Assembly (NCBI GenBank): GCA_020634455.1
Contig: JACKBQ010000001.1
Coordinates: 372,001 to 436,000 of the forward strand
DNA: 64,000 nt
DNA from: Ardenticatenaceae bacterium
GTDB taxonomy: Bacteria > Chloroflexota > Anaerolineae > Promineifilales > Promineifilaceae
Direction of reading: 5' to 3'
Shown: in pieces, positions 9,115-17,750 of the stretch
Layout: each line of letters starts with the position of its first letter
Position numbering within the stretch: position 1 is the first letter of the stretch
Position numbers and translations under genes: made by a program
Notes under the pieces: model-generated
The model's database searches: none
What the model saw: only the letters and a program-made list of their open reading frames with translations
What the model was told of the DNA's origin: nothing

Positions 9115-9870
9115 ATGTACCAGACTGATATGTACGAAGGCATGATTGCCGAAACGGTGACGATGCCGGGCCACAATGGCGATTTGATCAACGCGTACCT
9201 GGCACGGCCGTTAGGCCCTGGCCCCTATCCCGGCATGGTCGTCATCCACCACATGCCCGGCTGGGATGAATGGTACCGCGAAGCGACGCGCAAATATGCG
9301 CACCAGGGCTACGTGGCTATCTCGCCCAACCTTTACTACCGCGCCGGGCACGGCACGCCAGAAGATGTGGCCGCCAAAGTGCGCGCCGACGGTGGCGTGC
9401 CCGATGAGCAGGCTGTTGGCGACATGGCTGGGGCGCTGCATTATTTGCAATCGCTGCCCTACGTCAGCGACAAGATTGGCGTTTGGGGCACCTGCTCCGG
9501 TGGTCGCCACGCCTACCTCGCAGCTTGCCGCGTGCCGGGATTTACGGCCGTTGTAGACTGCTGGGGCGGGCGCGTGGTGATGGAAGAGAAAGACCTCTCG
9601 CCCAACTTCCCCGTCGCCCCGCTGGATTACACCAAAGATTTAAACATCCCGCTGCTGGGCATCTTTGGCGCAGATGACCACAGCCCCACGCCTGCCCAGG
9701 TAGCCATCCATGAAGAAGAATTGAAAAAGCACGGCAAAGCGTACGAGTTCCACATGTACCCAGACGCGGGGCACGGCTTTTTCTACCACAACCGGCCCAT
9801 GTATCGTCAGGCGCAGGCGGTGGACGGCTGGAGTAAAATCTTTGCCTTCCTGGAAGAGCATTTGATGTAA
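9115..9870 (+). CDS. Dienelactone hydrolase family protein
   Basis: A 251-residue alpha/beta-hydrolase of the dienelactone hydrolase family, soluble. The nucleophile elbow is GTCSGG (Cys nucleophile, as in authentic dienelactone hydrolases). The acid is in LGIFGADDHSPTP and the catalytic His in YPDAGHGFFYHNR. The start at ATG 9115 (MYQTDMYEGMIAETVTMPG) has an AAGGA site upstream; an in-frame extension to 8740 would only translate the preceding gene region and an inverted repeat. Substrate unknown. Followed by a short intergenic hairpin and a DUF6295 gene. Confidence 0.9.
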   Translation: MYQTDMYEGMIAETVTMPGHNGDLINAYLARPLGPGPYPGMVVIHHMPGWDEWYREATRKYAHQGYVAISPNLYYRAGHGTPEDVAAKVRADGGVPDEQAVGDMAGALHYLQSLPYVSDKIGVWGTCSGGRHAYLAACRVPGFTAVVDCWGGRVVMEEKDLSPNFPVAPLDYTKDLNIPLLGIFGADDHSPTPAQVAIHEEELKKHGKAYEFHMYPDAGHGFFYHNRPMYRQAQAVDGWSKIFAFLEEHLM

Positions 9871-9874
9871 ATTC

Positions 9875-9963
9875 GTCATTCTGAGCGAAGCGGAGAATCC
9901 CTCCAAGCGTTGCCGCCCGAAACCGAGGTATTGAGGGATGCTTCGGGGGACCTCAGCATGACA
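9875..9963. repeat. Intergenic inverted repeat, CATTCTGAGCGAAG family
   Basis: TCGTCATTCTGAGCGAAGCG on the left pairs imperfectly with GATGCTTCGGGGGACCTCAG CATGACA on the right. A second member lies at 63640-63715, and a single GTGCTGAGCGAAGTCGAAGC unit lies inside the M23 gene near 28070. Confidence 0.8.
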
Positions 9964-9985
9964 GTTTTAAAAATTGAGGTATCTC

Positions 9986-10252
9986 ATGTGTACGATGATT
10001 GCTGAAAAAGTGAAAATTGACGGCTGCGGCAAGGGGACTGGCGGCTGGTTCGACGTGAATCAGGCCAACGTTTCCTACGATCACCCGTTCAACGCGCCGT
10101 TGGAGCACGCCCTGAACATTGATTTTGTGAATGAAGCGCTTGGCCCCGGCGCTCGCGTGGCCGTAGAAATGAGCGCAGAAGCCGCCCGCGCCCTAGTCGC
10201 CACAATTCAAGCCGTCCTTGCCGAAGCCGAAGCAAACGGGCAAATAATTTGA
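9986..10252 (+). CDS. DUF6295-family small protein
   Basis: An 88-residue protein. The MCTMIAEKVKIDGCGKGTGG start, the GWFDVNQANVSYDHPFNAP segment, HALNIDFVNEALGPGARVAV and the C-terminal helix fit the DUF6295 family as I know it. Function unknown. ATG 9986 is chosen over the in-frame TTG at 9974 because TGAGGT at 9975-9980 is a good ribosome site for it and the family begins MCT. Lies between two inverted repeats. Confidence 0.7.
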   Translation: MCTMIAEKVKIDGCGKGTGGWFDVNQANVSYDHPFNAPLEHALNIDFVNEALGPGARVAVEMSAEAARALVATIQAVLAEAEANGQII

Positions 10253-10254
10253 TA

Positions 10255-10313
10255 GCCACAGAGGGCACAGAGAGAAAAGAGAAATCCTCTAAAAACTCTG
10301 TGTTCTCTGTGGC
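10255..10313. repeat. Intergenic inverted repeat, CACAGAG family
   Basis: GCCACAGAGGGCACAGAGAG on the left and CTCTGTGTTCTCTGTGGC on the right. The left arm is nearly identical to that at 9036-9096, while the loops differ. Confidence 0.85.
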
Positions 10314-10331
10314 AAAATATTCGGAGCAAGA

Positions 10332-12308
10332 ATGATGAGAGACGTTCAGGCAGGGGATTTGCTGTGGCGGCCGTCGGCAGAGGTGGTGGAGCGCGCCAAT
10401 TTGACGCGCTTCAGGCGCTGGCTGGCGGCGGAACGCAATCTGGATTTTGCCGATTATGACGCCCTGTGGCGCTGGTCGGTGACGGAGCTGGGCGCGTTTT
10501 GGCAGGCAATTTGGGATTTTTGCGGGGTGAAAGCGTCGCAGCGGGGCGAAGTGGCGTTAGCCGAAGACAAAATGCCCGGCGCAGTTTGGTTCCCAAAAGC
10601 GCGATTGAATTACGTGGAGAACATTTTTGCCCAAATGACCGATGAACATCCGGCAATGTTGTATGAAGATGAGGACGGGCCGTTGGTTGAGTGGTCTTGG
10701 GCGGAGGTGTATAGGCAAACGGCCGTTCTCCAACACCATCTCAAAAGTTTGGGCATCACGCAAGGTGATCGCGTCGTCGCCTACCTGCCCAACATTCCCG
10801 AAGCAATTGTTGCCTGCCTAGCGACGGTGAGTTTGGGCGCGATCTGGTCCAGCGCCTCGCCCGATTTTGGCAGCAAGGCCGTACTAGACCGCTTTGCCCA
10901 AATCGAGCCGAAGCTGCTGATTACCGTGGATGGCTACCGGTACAACGGACGGCCGTTTGACCGCCGCGACATCATCTCCCAACTGCAAGCCGGCTTGCCT
11001 ACCCTGGAACACACCATCGCCATCCCCTTGCTGGACGATGCGCCGCTGCCAAACACACTTTCCTGGCCAAATTTGCTGGCCAACGCCGACAAAGCGCGCG
11101 AACTCACCTTCGCCCAGGTGCCGTTTGACCATCCGCTGTGGATTTTGTATTCGTCTGGCACGACCGGGCTGCCCAAACCGATTGTACATGGCCACGGCGG
11201 TAATTTGCTGGAGCACAAAAAAGCGATCATGCTGCACAACGACATCAAGCCCAGCGACCGCTTTTTCTGGTACACCAGCACCGGCTGGATGATGTGGAAC
11301 TACCTGGTTGGCTCGCTGTTGAGTGGCAGTACGGCCGTTCTCTACAACGGCAGCCCCTCATACCCAACTTTGGACCGCCTGTGGGATTTAGCCGAGCGCA
11401 CAGGTATGAGTTATTTCGGCCTCTCGCCTGCCTTCGTGGCCGCGTGCCAAAACGCAGGCATCCAGCCCAACCAGCAGCACGATCTGCGCCAAATTCGCGG
11501 CATTGGCTCCACCGGCGCACCGTTGCCTGTGTCCGCATTTGCCTGGCTGTACCAAAACGTGCACGCTCATTTTGCCCTGGAGTCGCTTAGCGGCGGCACC
11601 GATTTGTGTACCGCGTTTGTGGGCGGTTGCCGCCTGAAGCCGATTTACGCTGGCGAAATTCAGGGGGCGTCGCTAGGGGCAATGGTGCAGGCTTGGAACG
11701 GCCATGGCGAACCGGTCGTGGGGGAGGTGGGCGAATTGGTCATTGCCGCGCCGATGCCCTCGATGCCGGTGAAATTTTGGAACGATCCGGGCAACCTGCG
11801 CTATCAGGAAAGCTACTTTGAGATATTTCCCGGCACCTGGCGGCATGGGGATTGGATCAAGTTTAACGAGCGGGGTGGCTGTGTGATTTACGGCCGTTCC
11901 GATGCCACCATCAATCGCAAAGGTATCCGCATGGGCACGAGCGAAATCTATGCCTGTGTGGAAGCCGTGGACGGCGTGCTGGACAGCCTGGTGGTAGATT
12001 TGGAACTGCTGGACCGCGATTCGTACATGCCGCTCTTCGTTATTTTGGCCGAGGGTAAGGTGCTGGACGATGCGCTGCGGCAGGAAATCAACCAAACGTT
12101 ACGTCGCGAACTCTCTCCGCGCCACGTGCCGGATGCGATTTTCCAGGTGTCGGAGTTGCCCTACACGCTCAGCGGCAAGAAGCTGGAAATCCCGGTGCGA
12201 CGCATTTTGCTGGGGCACCCGGTGGAAAAAGCGGCCAATCTTGGCGCGATGCGCAACCCGGAATCGATTAACTTTTTCGTTGAGCTGGCGCAAAAGTTAG
12301 CCACGTAG
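10332..12308 (+). CDS. aacS: Acetoacetate--CoA ligase (acetoacetyl-CoA synthetase)
   Basis: A 658-residue ANL-superfamily enzyme that activates acetoacetate to acetoacetyl-CoA through an acyl-adenylate. The N-terminal cap (LLWRPSAEVVERANLTRF), the P-loop LYSSGTTGLPKPIVHGHGG, YTSTGWMMWNYL, the LSGGTDLCTAFVGG block and the C-terminal lid (NRKGIRMGTSEIYACVE; LPYTLSGKKLEIPVRRIL with the catalytic Lys) are all present. Length agrees with the family (about 650). GGAG at 10322 precedes the ATG. Likely role: ketone-body or polyhydroxybutyrate turnover (family knowledge). It ends just before a hairpin that may also serve as its terminator. Confidence 0.93.
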   Translation: MMRDVQAGDLLWRPSAEVVERANLTRFRRWLAAERNLDFADYDALWRWSVTELGAFWQAIWDFCGVKASQRGEVALAEDKMPGAVWFPKARLNYVENIFAQMTDEHPAMLYEDEDGPLVEWSWAEVYRQTAVLQHHLKSLGITQGDRVVAYLPNIPEAIVACLATVSLGAIWSSASPDFGSKAVLDRFAQIEPKLLITVDGYRYNGRPFDRRDIISQLQAGLPTLEHTIAIPLLDDAPLPNTLSWPNLLANADKARELTFAQVPFDHPLWILYSSGTTGLPKPIVHGHGGNLLEHKKAIMLHNDIKPSDRFFWYTSTGWMMWNYLVGSLLSGSTAVLYNGSPSYPTLDRLWDLAERTGMSYFGLSPAFVAACQNAGIQPNQQHDLRQIRGIGSTGAPLPVSAFAWLYQNVHAHFALESLSGGTDLCTAFVGGCRLKPIYAGEIQGASLGAMVQAWNGHGEPVVGEVGELVIAAPMPSMPVKFWNDPGNLRYQESYFEIFPGTWRHGDWIKFNERGGCVIYGRSDATINRKGIRMGTSEIYACVEAVDGVLDSLVVDLELLDRDSYMPLFVILAEGKVLDDALRQEINQTLRRELSPRHVPDAIFQVSELPYTLSGKKLEIPVRRILLGHPVEKAANLGAMRNPESINFFVELAQKLAT

Positions 12309-12324
12309 ACTATTAAAAGGTTTC

Positions 12325-12383
12325 ATCAAAGATTTCGCAGATTGAAAAGATTAAAAATCTGGCAAATCTGCGAAATCTTTGAT
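12325..12383 (+). repeat. Intergenic inverted repeat, GATTTCGCAGATT family, terminator-like
   Basis: ATCAAAGATTTCGCAGATT (12325-12343) is the exact complement of the arm at 12365-12383, a 19-bp perfect stem, and a run of T follows. It could act as the terminator of the upstream ligase gene. Related hairpins: 47517-47586, 53331-53381, 60582-60660. Confidence 0.85.
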
Positions 12384-12399
12384 TTTTTCACAAGTGAAA

Positions 12400-13827
12400 A
12401 TGAGCAAACGAACGATACTTGATGCAGATAAGCCACTGTCGCAGTCGCTGCTGTGGCAGATTCAGCGGGCCTATTTTGCCCAGGCGGGCATGAAGGCGTG
12501 GCAGGACGATGTGGTGCCGAGCGATATCAGCAGCAATCCGGTGATGGCGCGGGCGTACAGCCAGATGGTGTTTGGCTACCTGCGCGACTGTTTTTCTGCT
12601 GCCCAGCGTGGCGAGTTTGCGCTCGATCCCAACCAACCGATCAATATCATTGAGTTGGGGGCGGGTTCGGGGCGGCTGGCGTACCATTTTTTGCAGACGT
12701 TTTGGCTGCGCTACCAGCAATCCCCCTTTGCCAGCCAGCCGATTCAGTACGTCATGACCGATTTTGTGCCGGAAGTTGTGGATTTTTGGCGGAATCATGA
12801 GCGTTTTCGGCCGTTTTTTGAGGCAGGTGTTTTGGATGTGGCTTTGTTTGATGTGATGGATCAGGAACGGCCGTTTCATCTCCAAATCGCCAACCAAACA
12901 CTCACCCCCGCAAACACGGCAAACCCCGTCGTCCTCATCGCCAACTACTTTTTCGACAGCATTCCCCAAGACAGCTTTGTTGTCGAAGATGGGCTCCTCT
13001 GCCAAAATTTGCTCACGCTGACCAGCAGCCAGCCAGAGCCAGATTTAGCCGATCCGACGTTGTGGAATCGCCTGGAGCTGCATTACGAGCCAATCCCGCT
13101 GGCTGACGCGCCGTACGACGAGCCTCTTTACAACCAAATTTTGAATGCTTACGAAGCAAATTTGCCAGATTGCAGCTTTTCTTTCCCCAACGTCGGGTTA
13201 GATTGTGTGAAGTACTGGTCTGGGTTTGGGAACGGCCGTTTCCTTCTCCTCACCAGCGACCGGGGTTACAGCACGCCAGACGCCCTCATCAGCCAGCCCG
13301 ATCCGCTGCCGAATTTGCACGGCAGCTTTTCGCTCATGGTCAATTACCATGCCATTGGTGAATTTATTTCGCGTAGCAGTGGCTTGGTCTGTCAGGTACC
13401 GCATTACCAGGACAACATTCAGGTGTTGGCCTACCTGCTGGGCGATTTGCCCCAGGCTGGCTTGGAAACGCAGCTCGCCTTTGCCGACGCCGTGGGGGCG
13501 GCCGGCCCGGACGATTTCCAGGCGCTCAAATCGGTGCTGGAAAAGCAGTACGGCACAATGAGCTTGCCGGAATTGCTCAGCTTTCTGCGTTTGTCGGGTT
13601 GGGATGCCACTATCCTGGCCGATATGCTGCCTCATTTGCAAACACGTGTGGAAACGGCCGATCCCGTCTGGTATGCCGATGTGGCCGCTGCCCTGCACCG
13701 CGTCTGGCAAAATTACCTACCCCTACGCCAAAACGACACCCTTTTCAAGCAAATATCTAGCTTGCTGGATTTGATGGGCTACGAGGCCGTCAAGTGGCAC
13801 GGTGAGGACACCGGCCACAGCCAATGA
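12400..13827 (+). CDS. MidA/NDUFAF7-like SAM-dependent methyltransferase
   Basis: A 475-residue protein with a class I methyltransferase core. INIIELGAGSGRLAYHFLQ (motif I) is followed by YVMTDFVPEVVDFW and by PVVLIANYFFDSIPQDSFVV, where the N-Y-F-F-D-S-I-P-Q-D pattern resembles the MidA/NDUFAF7 'ANEFFDALP' motif. The C-terminal third is helical and may carry TPR-like repeats. Substrate unknown; a protein-arginine target as for NDUFAF7 is only a family-based guess. ATG 12400 has only a weak upstream site. Convergent with the membrane-protein gene, 6 bases between stops. Confidence 0.72.
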   Translation: MSKRTILDADKPLSQSLLWQIQRAYFAQAGMKAWQDDVVPSDISSNPVMARAYSQMVFGYLRDCFSAAQRGEFALDPNQPINIIELGAGSGRLAYHFLQTFWLRYQQSPFASQPIQYVMTDFVPEVVDFWRNHERFRPFFEAGVLDVALFDVMDQERPFHLQIANQTLTPANTANPVVLIANYFFDSIPQDSFVVEDGLLCQNLLTLTSSQPEPDLADPTLWNRLELHYEPIPLADAPYDEPLYNQILNAYEANLPDCSFSFPNVGLDCVKYWSGFGNGRFLLLTSDRGYSTPDALISQPDPLPNLHGSFSLMVNYHAIGEFISRSSGLVCQVPHYQDNIQVLAYLLGDLPQAGLETQLAFADAVGAAGPDDFQALKSVLEKQYGTMSLPELLSFLRLSGWDATILADMLPHLQTRVETADPVWYADVAAALHRVWQNYLPLRQNDTLFKQISSLLDLMGYEAVKWHGEDTGHSQ

Positions 13828-13833
13828 ATCTGC

Positions 13834-15717
13834 TTATTCTGGCTGGGGCGGTGGACCTGCGTCAGCCGGAATGGGTGTGCCGTCGGGTACGGTGGCCAGA
13901 TCGGTGCAGGAGACAAAGCTGACATCGTCCCAGACGTAGCCCCGGGCGTTGAACGTCTCAATATCTTCAACCCACCGCTTTTCGCCACCGTCCAGCAGGT
14001 AAATGTGTGGGCTGTTGAAACATTTCAGCAGCACGGGGCTAGGCTCCGCAAACACGACGCGTTGAATGCTGTCTGGCAAGGCCTCAATCTCACCCTGATT
14101 CACCCCGAAAAGCCAGGGGATGATTAAAATGATCATGAGCGACCAGATGGCGTAAACGGCCGTTCCCACGCTAAACGTTCGATACAATCCCTCCACCCAT
14201 TGGCCACCTCGCGCCCGCCACTGCATCAGCAACAGCAGCGCCAGCAAGCCAATATTGATGACATTCCAACCAATAAACGACAGACGATTGGGCGTCAGGC
14301 GGTCGTTGACGGTGCGGAAAATGATGGCCGCCAGGGCGTACAGGCTCACCACCAGCGTCAAAATGGTGACGCCCACAATCAGCCGCCGCAGCCAGCGGTC
14401 CCGCTCTGACGCGCTGTCTTCCGGGCGCAAAATGGTTGCGCCGACGAGCAGCCCCACAATGGCAAACAGCATCACGTTGTAAATGATGAGCACGTCCCGG
14501 TTTTCAAACGGGGCGCGGAAATTGGCGGGGATAAAGGCGATGTAGATGAGCAGCACCAAAAAAGTGAGCGGCAGCAGCGCTTGCATCACGGCCGAAATCA
14601 GTCGGTAAAAGCTGTGCGAAAACGATTGCTCCGTGGGCGGCAGCAGTGGATTGTAAATAATTGCCGGAGCTAGCACCACAACAAAGCCCAATCCGCCGCC
14701 AAATAGCAGGCGCATCAGCCCATCAGAAAATTGCACGTTGAGCGCGTTAAACAGGCCAGCGGTGATGCCCGAAAAAGCAAACCAGGTACCGGCAAAGATG
14801 CCGCCGACCACAATTACTTCGATCGATTTAAGCAAAAAGCGAAGGCGGTTGTGCGCATCCCGGTGCCGGATGAGGAAAAAGAGGCCGACGCTCACCCAGG
14901 CCAAAATGGGCAGATGGATGGGGGCTAAGGTGAGGTATTGCTCTTGAAACGGCCGTATCCCCGTCCGATCATACAAAAAATAGGCGTAGGCACTGGCCAG
15001 CAGGGGAATGGCAGCGGCAACGGCCGTTACCCGCCAATCCTTTTGGCCCGCGCGCGTAAAATAAATCAAAATGAACAGCGCCGTAAACGGTGCGCCCAGC
15101 AGGAAGATGATCGGTAAATAATTTTGCGGGGCGCTGGGGCCGCCCATGACCTGCATCATCAGTTGGTCATTGTTGGTGTCTGTGAGCCACCAGAAGAGCA
15201 GCCCGTTGAGCAGCCCCAGCGGAACTACCCAAGGCCACTCGATGATGAATCGTTTGGCTTGCTGTGCCGCAAAATGCAGGCGGTGGAACCAGCCCGCCAG
15301 CAGCAAATTGCCGGGCGCATTTTTGTGGGCATCGTCAATCGCCTGCTCAAACGCTTTTTGCTGGCCAGCTTTGAGGGCATCTTGATAAAGTTGTTCTAAT
15401 TCTTGAGGATTTTCAGAAAGGGCCTGAACTGTATCGTGGTAAGACATGGGGCCTCCCGTGAGTGTTAAGTTGAAAAGCGCTTCTACTTGTTCAATAACGG
15501 CCGTTTTTGCCAGGTCAAAGATGGATTGCAGCAGAAATTGCAGCAGGACGGCCGTTTGCCCCTCGTGCAGCAGCAGCCGAACCTCATCCCGAAACACCTG
15601 TGCCATTCCAACGCCGTACTCCTGGCGGAATTGGCTGGGATAAGCGTACAGCAGCAGTTGGTAACAGCTGCTGAGTGACGCCAACACCGTTTTGTTTGCC
15701 TGCACGCCGCGCTGCAT
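13834..15717 (-). CDS. Multi-spanning membrane protein translationally coupled to PadR
   Basis: A 627-residue protein of unknown function. The N-terminus (about 15-60) holds the AYPSQFRQEYGVGMAQVFRD segment found at the start of many permease-like proteins encoded beside PadR regulators. A helical soluble stretch follows (about 95-150), then roughly a dozen hydrophobic segments (for example VPLGLLNGLLFWWL, NYLPIIFLLGAPFTALFILI). A non-membrane tail follows, with KRWVEDIETFNARGY and a final Pro-rich PDGTPIPADAGPPPQ. Its ATG shares an A with the PadR stop codon (TGATG), so translation is coupled. Inference: the PadR protein controls production of this protein. No transporter motif is recognisable. 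Confidence 0.72.
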   Translation of the reverse strand: MQRGVQANKTVLASLSSCYQLLLYAYPSQFRQEYGVGMAQVFRDEVRLLLHEGQTAVLLQFLLQSIFDLAKTAVIEQVEALFNLTLTGGPMSYHDTVQALSENPQELEQLYQDALKAGQQKAFEQAIDDAHKNAPGNLLLAGWFHRLHFAAQQAKRFIIEWPWVVPLGLLNGLLFWWLTDTNNDQLMMQVMGGPSAPQNYLPIIFLLGAPFTALFILIYFTRAGQKDWRVTAVAAAIPLLASAYAYFLYDRTGIRPFQEQYLTLAPIHLPILAWVSVGLFFLIRHRDAHNRLRFLLKSIEVIVVGGIFAGTWFAFSGITAGLFNALNVQFSDGLMRLLFGGGLGFVVVLAPAIIYNPLLPPTEQSFSHSFYRLISAVMQALLPLTFLVLLIYIAFIPANFRAPFENRDVLIIYNVMLFAIVGLLVGATILRPEDSASERDRWLRRLIVGVTILTLVVSLYALAAIIFRTVNDRLTPNRLSFIGWNVINIGLLALLLLMQWRARGGQWVEGLYRTFSVGTAVYAIWSLMIILIIPWLFGVNQGEIEALPDSIQRVVFAEPSPVLLKCFNSPHIYLLDGGEKRWVEDIETFNARGYVWDDVSFVSCTDLATVPDGTPIPADAGPPPQPE

Positions 15718-16103
15718 CAAAAACTAAAGGCTGCCTGGGCGGAATTGTTGCCAGCGAGCAGCTGCTTGCTCTGCGCTTGCCGCAGCTGCTCTTCCAATCG
15801 CACCACTTCGGCCGTGAGCACCCGCTGACCAAAGTCAGTCAGCTGGTAGTAGCGCCGCCGCTCGTCGTCCAGCTCCGGATCGGGGCGGTCGTCTGTTTCC
15901 GCAATGAGACCGCGCTCCAGCAATCGTTTGATTGCGCCGTATAGCGTCCCAGCCATGATGCGGATACGGCCGTTTGTCCGCGCCTCAATCTCTTTGATAA
16001 TGCCATACCCGTGCCGCTCCTTGTCGGCCAGGGCCAGCAAAATGTGGAACACAGTCGGGGTGAGCGGCAGGTGGCTCTCAGGTGTCGGTGCGGCTTGATT
16101 CAT
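15717..16103 (-). CDS. PadR-family transcriptional regulator
   Basis: A 128-residue winged-helix repressor. The PadR signature is clear: LTPTVFHILLALADKERHGYGIIKEIE, GTLYGAIKRLLERGLIAE, RRRYYQLTDFGQRVL, then a C-terminal dimerisation helix. GGAGAA lies upstream of ATG 16103. The promoter side contains the small inverted repeat CACTGTATAGTG at 16133-16144, a candidate autoregulatory site. Overlaps by one base with the membrane-protein gene that it probably controls. Confidence 0.92.
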   Translation of the reverse strand: MNQAAPTPESHLPLTPTVFHILLALADKERHGYGIIKEIEARTNGRIRIMAGTLYGAIKRLLERGLIAETDDRPDPELDDERRRYYQLTDFGQRVLTAEVVRLEEQLRQAQSKQLLAGNNSAQAAFSF

Positions 16104-16132
16104 GTGCAGGTTTTCTCCGATTTATAAAGTAC

Positions 16133-16144
16133 CACTGTATAGTG
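16133..16144. promoter_or_regulatory. Possible PadR operator
   Basis: CACT-GTAT-AGTG inverted repeat 30 bases upstream of the padR-like start codon, in the region where the promoter of that gene should lie. The assignment rests only on position and symmetry. Confidence 0.35.
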
Positions 16145-16208
16145 ACGCTTTGTATTGTACGAATAGCTATCTACTTTGTCAAATGTCTATCGCAATGACT
16201 TATTCGCG

Positions 16209-16242
16209 TAGACTTGACAGTCTAGACTTGTTGGTCTAATAT
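16209..16242 (+). promoter_or_regulatory. Promoter with embedded TetR-type operator for the ABC exporter operon
   Basis: TTGACA (16214-16219) and TAATAT (16237-16242) with exactly 17 bases between make a near-consensus sigma-70 promoter. Two overlapping inverted repeats cover it: TAGACT-TGAC-AGTCTA at 16209-16224 over the -35 box, and TAGAC-TTGTTG-GTCTA at 16223-16238 up to the -10 box. A TetR-family dimer pair binding here would block polymerase, so autorepression by the next gene is the simplest reading (inference). Confidence 0.75.
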
Positions 16243-16280
16243 ACCATCATCAAGTTTGTACTGAATGATACAGGTTGCCT

Positions 16281-16877
16281 ATGAGCTTTGAGAAAACGTT
16301 TGAGCACAAGCAAAAATTGCTGGATGCAGCCCTGGAGGAGTTTAACGCTTCTGGGTATGAGCAGGCCTCTATTAATCGTATTCTAGACAAGGCGGGCATG
16401 AGCAAGGGGCAGTTTTATTACCATTTTAAGAACAAGGAAGGGCTGTACTTTGCCCTGATTGAGGTGGCCATTCAAAAAAAGCTGGATTATTTCCAAAACC
16501 TCAACCTTTTGGATGGTGCACCTACCGATATTTTTAGCCTGTTCAGGATGCAAATTCGGTCTGGCCTCACCTTTGCCATGGAATTCCCGGCCATTCACGA
16601 TTTGGGCCAATCTTTGCTGCGTGAAAGAGGCAACCCGATCTACGAAAAGGTGATGGGTAAGTACAATTTCAAGGACAACGAGGTGGTTGGTCATCTTGTG
16701 GAGATGGCGTACCAAAAGGGCGAATTCCGGGAAGATTTACCTTTGCCGTTCATCAAGCAGATGATTGGCAATTTGTTTAACCAGGCGGCCGATTTTGCCA
16801 ACCTGGAGAATGTAGAAGAGATGGAAACCAACCTGAATTATCTGATTGACTTTATGCGCAATGGGTTGGCAAGATAA
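16281..16877 (+). CDS. TetR/AcrR-family transcriptional regulator
   Basis: A 198-residue one-component repressor. The N-terminal helix-turn-helix is typical (KLLDAALEEFNASGYEQASI, then RILDKAGMSKGQFYYHFKNK), followed by a helical ligand-binding domain. ATG 16281 is preferred over the in-frame TTG at 16275. It heads an operon with an ATPase and two permeases (12 bases to the next gene), so it most likely senses a substrate of that exporter. The palindromes in its promoter fit autoregulation. Confidence 0.92.
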   Translation: MSFEKTFEHKQKLLDAALEEFNASGYEQASINRILDKAGMSKGQFYYHFKNKEGLYFALIEVAIQKKLDYFQNLNLLDGAPTDIFSLFRMQIRSGLTFAMEFPAIHDLGQSLLRERGNPIYEKVMGKYNFKDNEVVGHLVEMAYQKGEFREDLPLPFIKQMIGNLFNQAADFANLENVEEMETNLNYLIDFMRNGLAR

Positions 16878-16889
16878 CAAGGAGTGAAG

Positions 16890-17750
16890 ATGAGTAATTT
16901 GGCGATTAATGCAGAAAATTTAACGTATCAATATGGTGATTTAACGGCCGTTAATGCCATCAACTTTCAGGTGGCCGAAGGGGAAATCCTGGGCTTTTTG
17001 GGGCCAAACGGCGCGGGTAAATCCACCACGGTGAAGATGCTGACGGGGCAGCTGCTGCCCAAATCTGGCCAGGCGACGCTGCTGGGGATGGATATTGTGA
17101 AGCAAACCAAGCAGATTCAGGCCAAAATTGGCATCTGCTTTGAAAATACCAACCTGTACGAAGAGATGAGTGCCCTGGACAACCTGAAGCTGTTTGCCCG
17201 GCTGTACGGCAGCAGCGCCAGCGCCGAAGTGTTGCTGGATCGTGTGGGGCTGAACGGCCGTGGCAAAGACAAGGTGCAAACTTACTCCAAAGGAATGAAG
17301 CAGCGGCTGATGGTGGCGCGGGCGCTCATCAACGAGCCGCGTATTCTCTTTTTGGATGAGCCGACGGATGGGCTGGACCCGGTTTCCTCGGAGACGATTC
17401 GCAATATTATTAAAGAAGAGCAGGCGAAGGGCACCACTGTCTTTTTAACCACCCATGACATGCTGGAAGCGGATAAGCTATCTAACCGGGTCGCCTTCAT
17501 TAACCAGGGCAAGATTGTGGCGCTGGACACGCCGCACAAGCTAAAGCAGAAGTACGGCAAGCGGGCGATCATGGCGGAGGTGGAGATGGCCGACGGCCGT
17601 TTGGAAACCCGCGAAATTACCCTGGACGAAGCCAACACAGGTACGGCCGTTGCCGACCTGTTCGCCAAAGAAAAAGTGGTCACCCTGCACAGTGAAGAAG
17701 CGACGCTGGAAGATATTTTCATCCAGATTACCGGACGGAGTTTGACATGA
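16890..17750 (+). CDS. ABC exporter ATP-binding subunit
   Basis: A 286-residue ABC ATPase of the ABC-2 exporter type (DrrA/NatA-like). Walker A GPNGAGKSTT (about residue 37), Q-loop GICFENTNLYEEMSALDN, signature YSKGMKQRL, Walker B ILFLDEPTDGLDP, H-loop TTHDM, and a C-terminal extension (about 215-286) common in this group. AAGGAG at 16879-16884 sets the start at ATG 16890. The last codons overlap the next gene by ATGA. It energises the two permeases that follow. Confidence 0.95.
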   Translation: MSNLAINAENLTYQYGDLTAVNAINFQVAEGEILGFLGPNGAGKSTTVKMLTGQLLPKSGQATLLGMDIVKQTKQIQAKIGICFENTNLYEEMSALDNLKLFARLYGSSASAEVLLDRVGLNGRGKDKVQTYSKGMKQRLMVARALINEPRILFLDEPTDGLDPVSSETIRNIIKEEQAKGTTVFLTTHDMLEADKLSNRVAFINQGKIVALDTPHKLKQKYGKRAIMAEVEMADGRLETREITLDEANTGTAVADLFAKEKVVTLHSEEATLEDIFIQITGRSLT

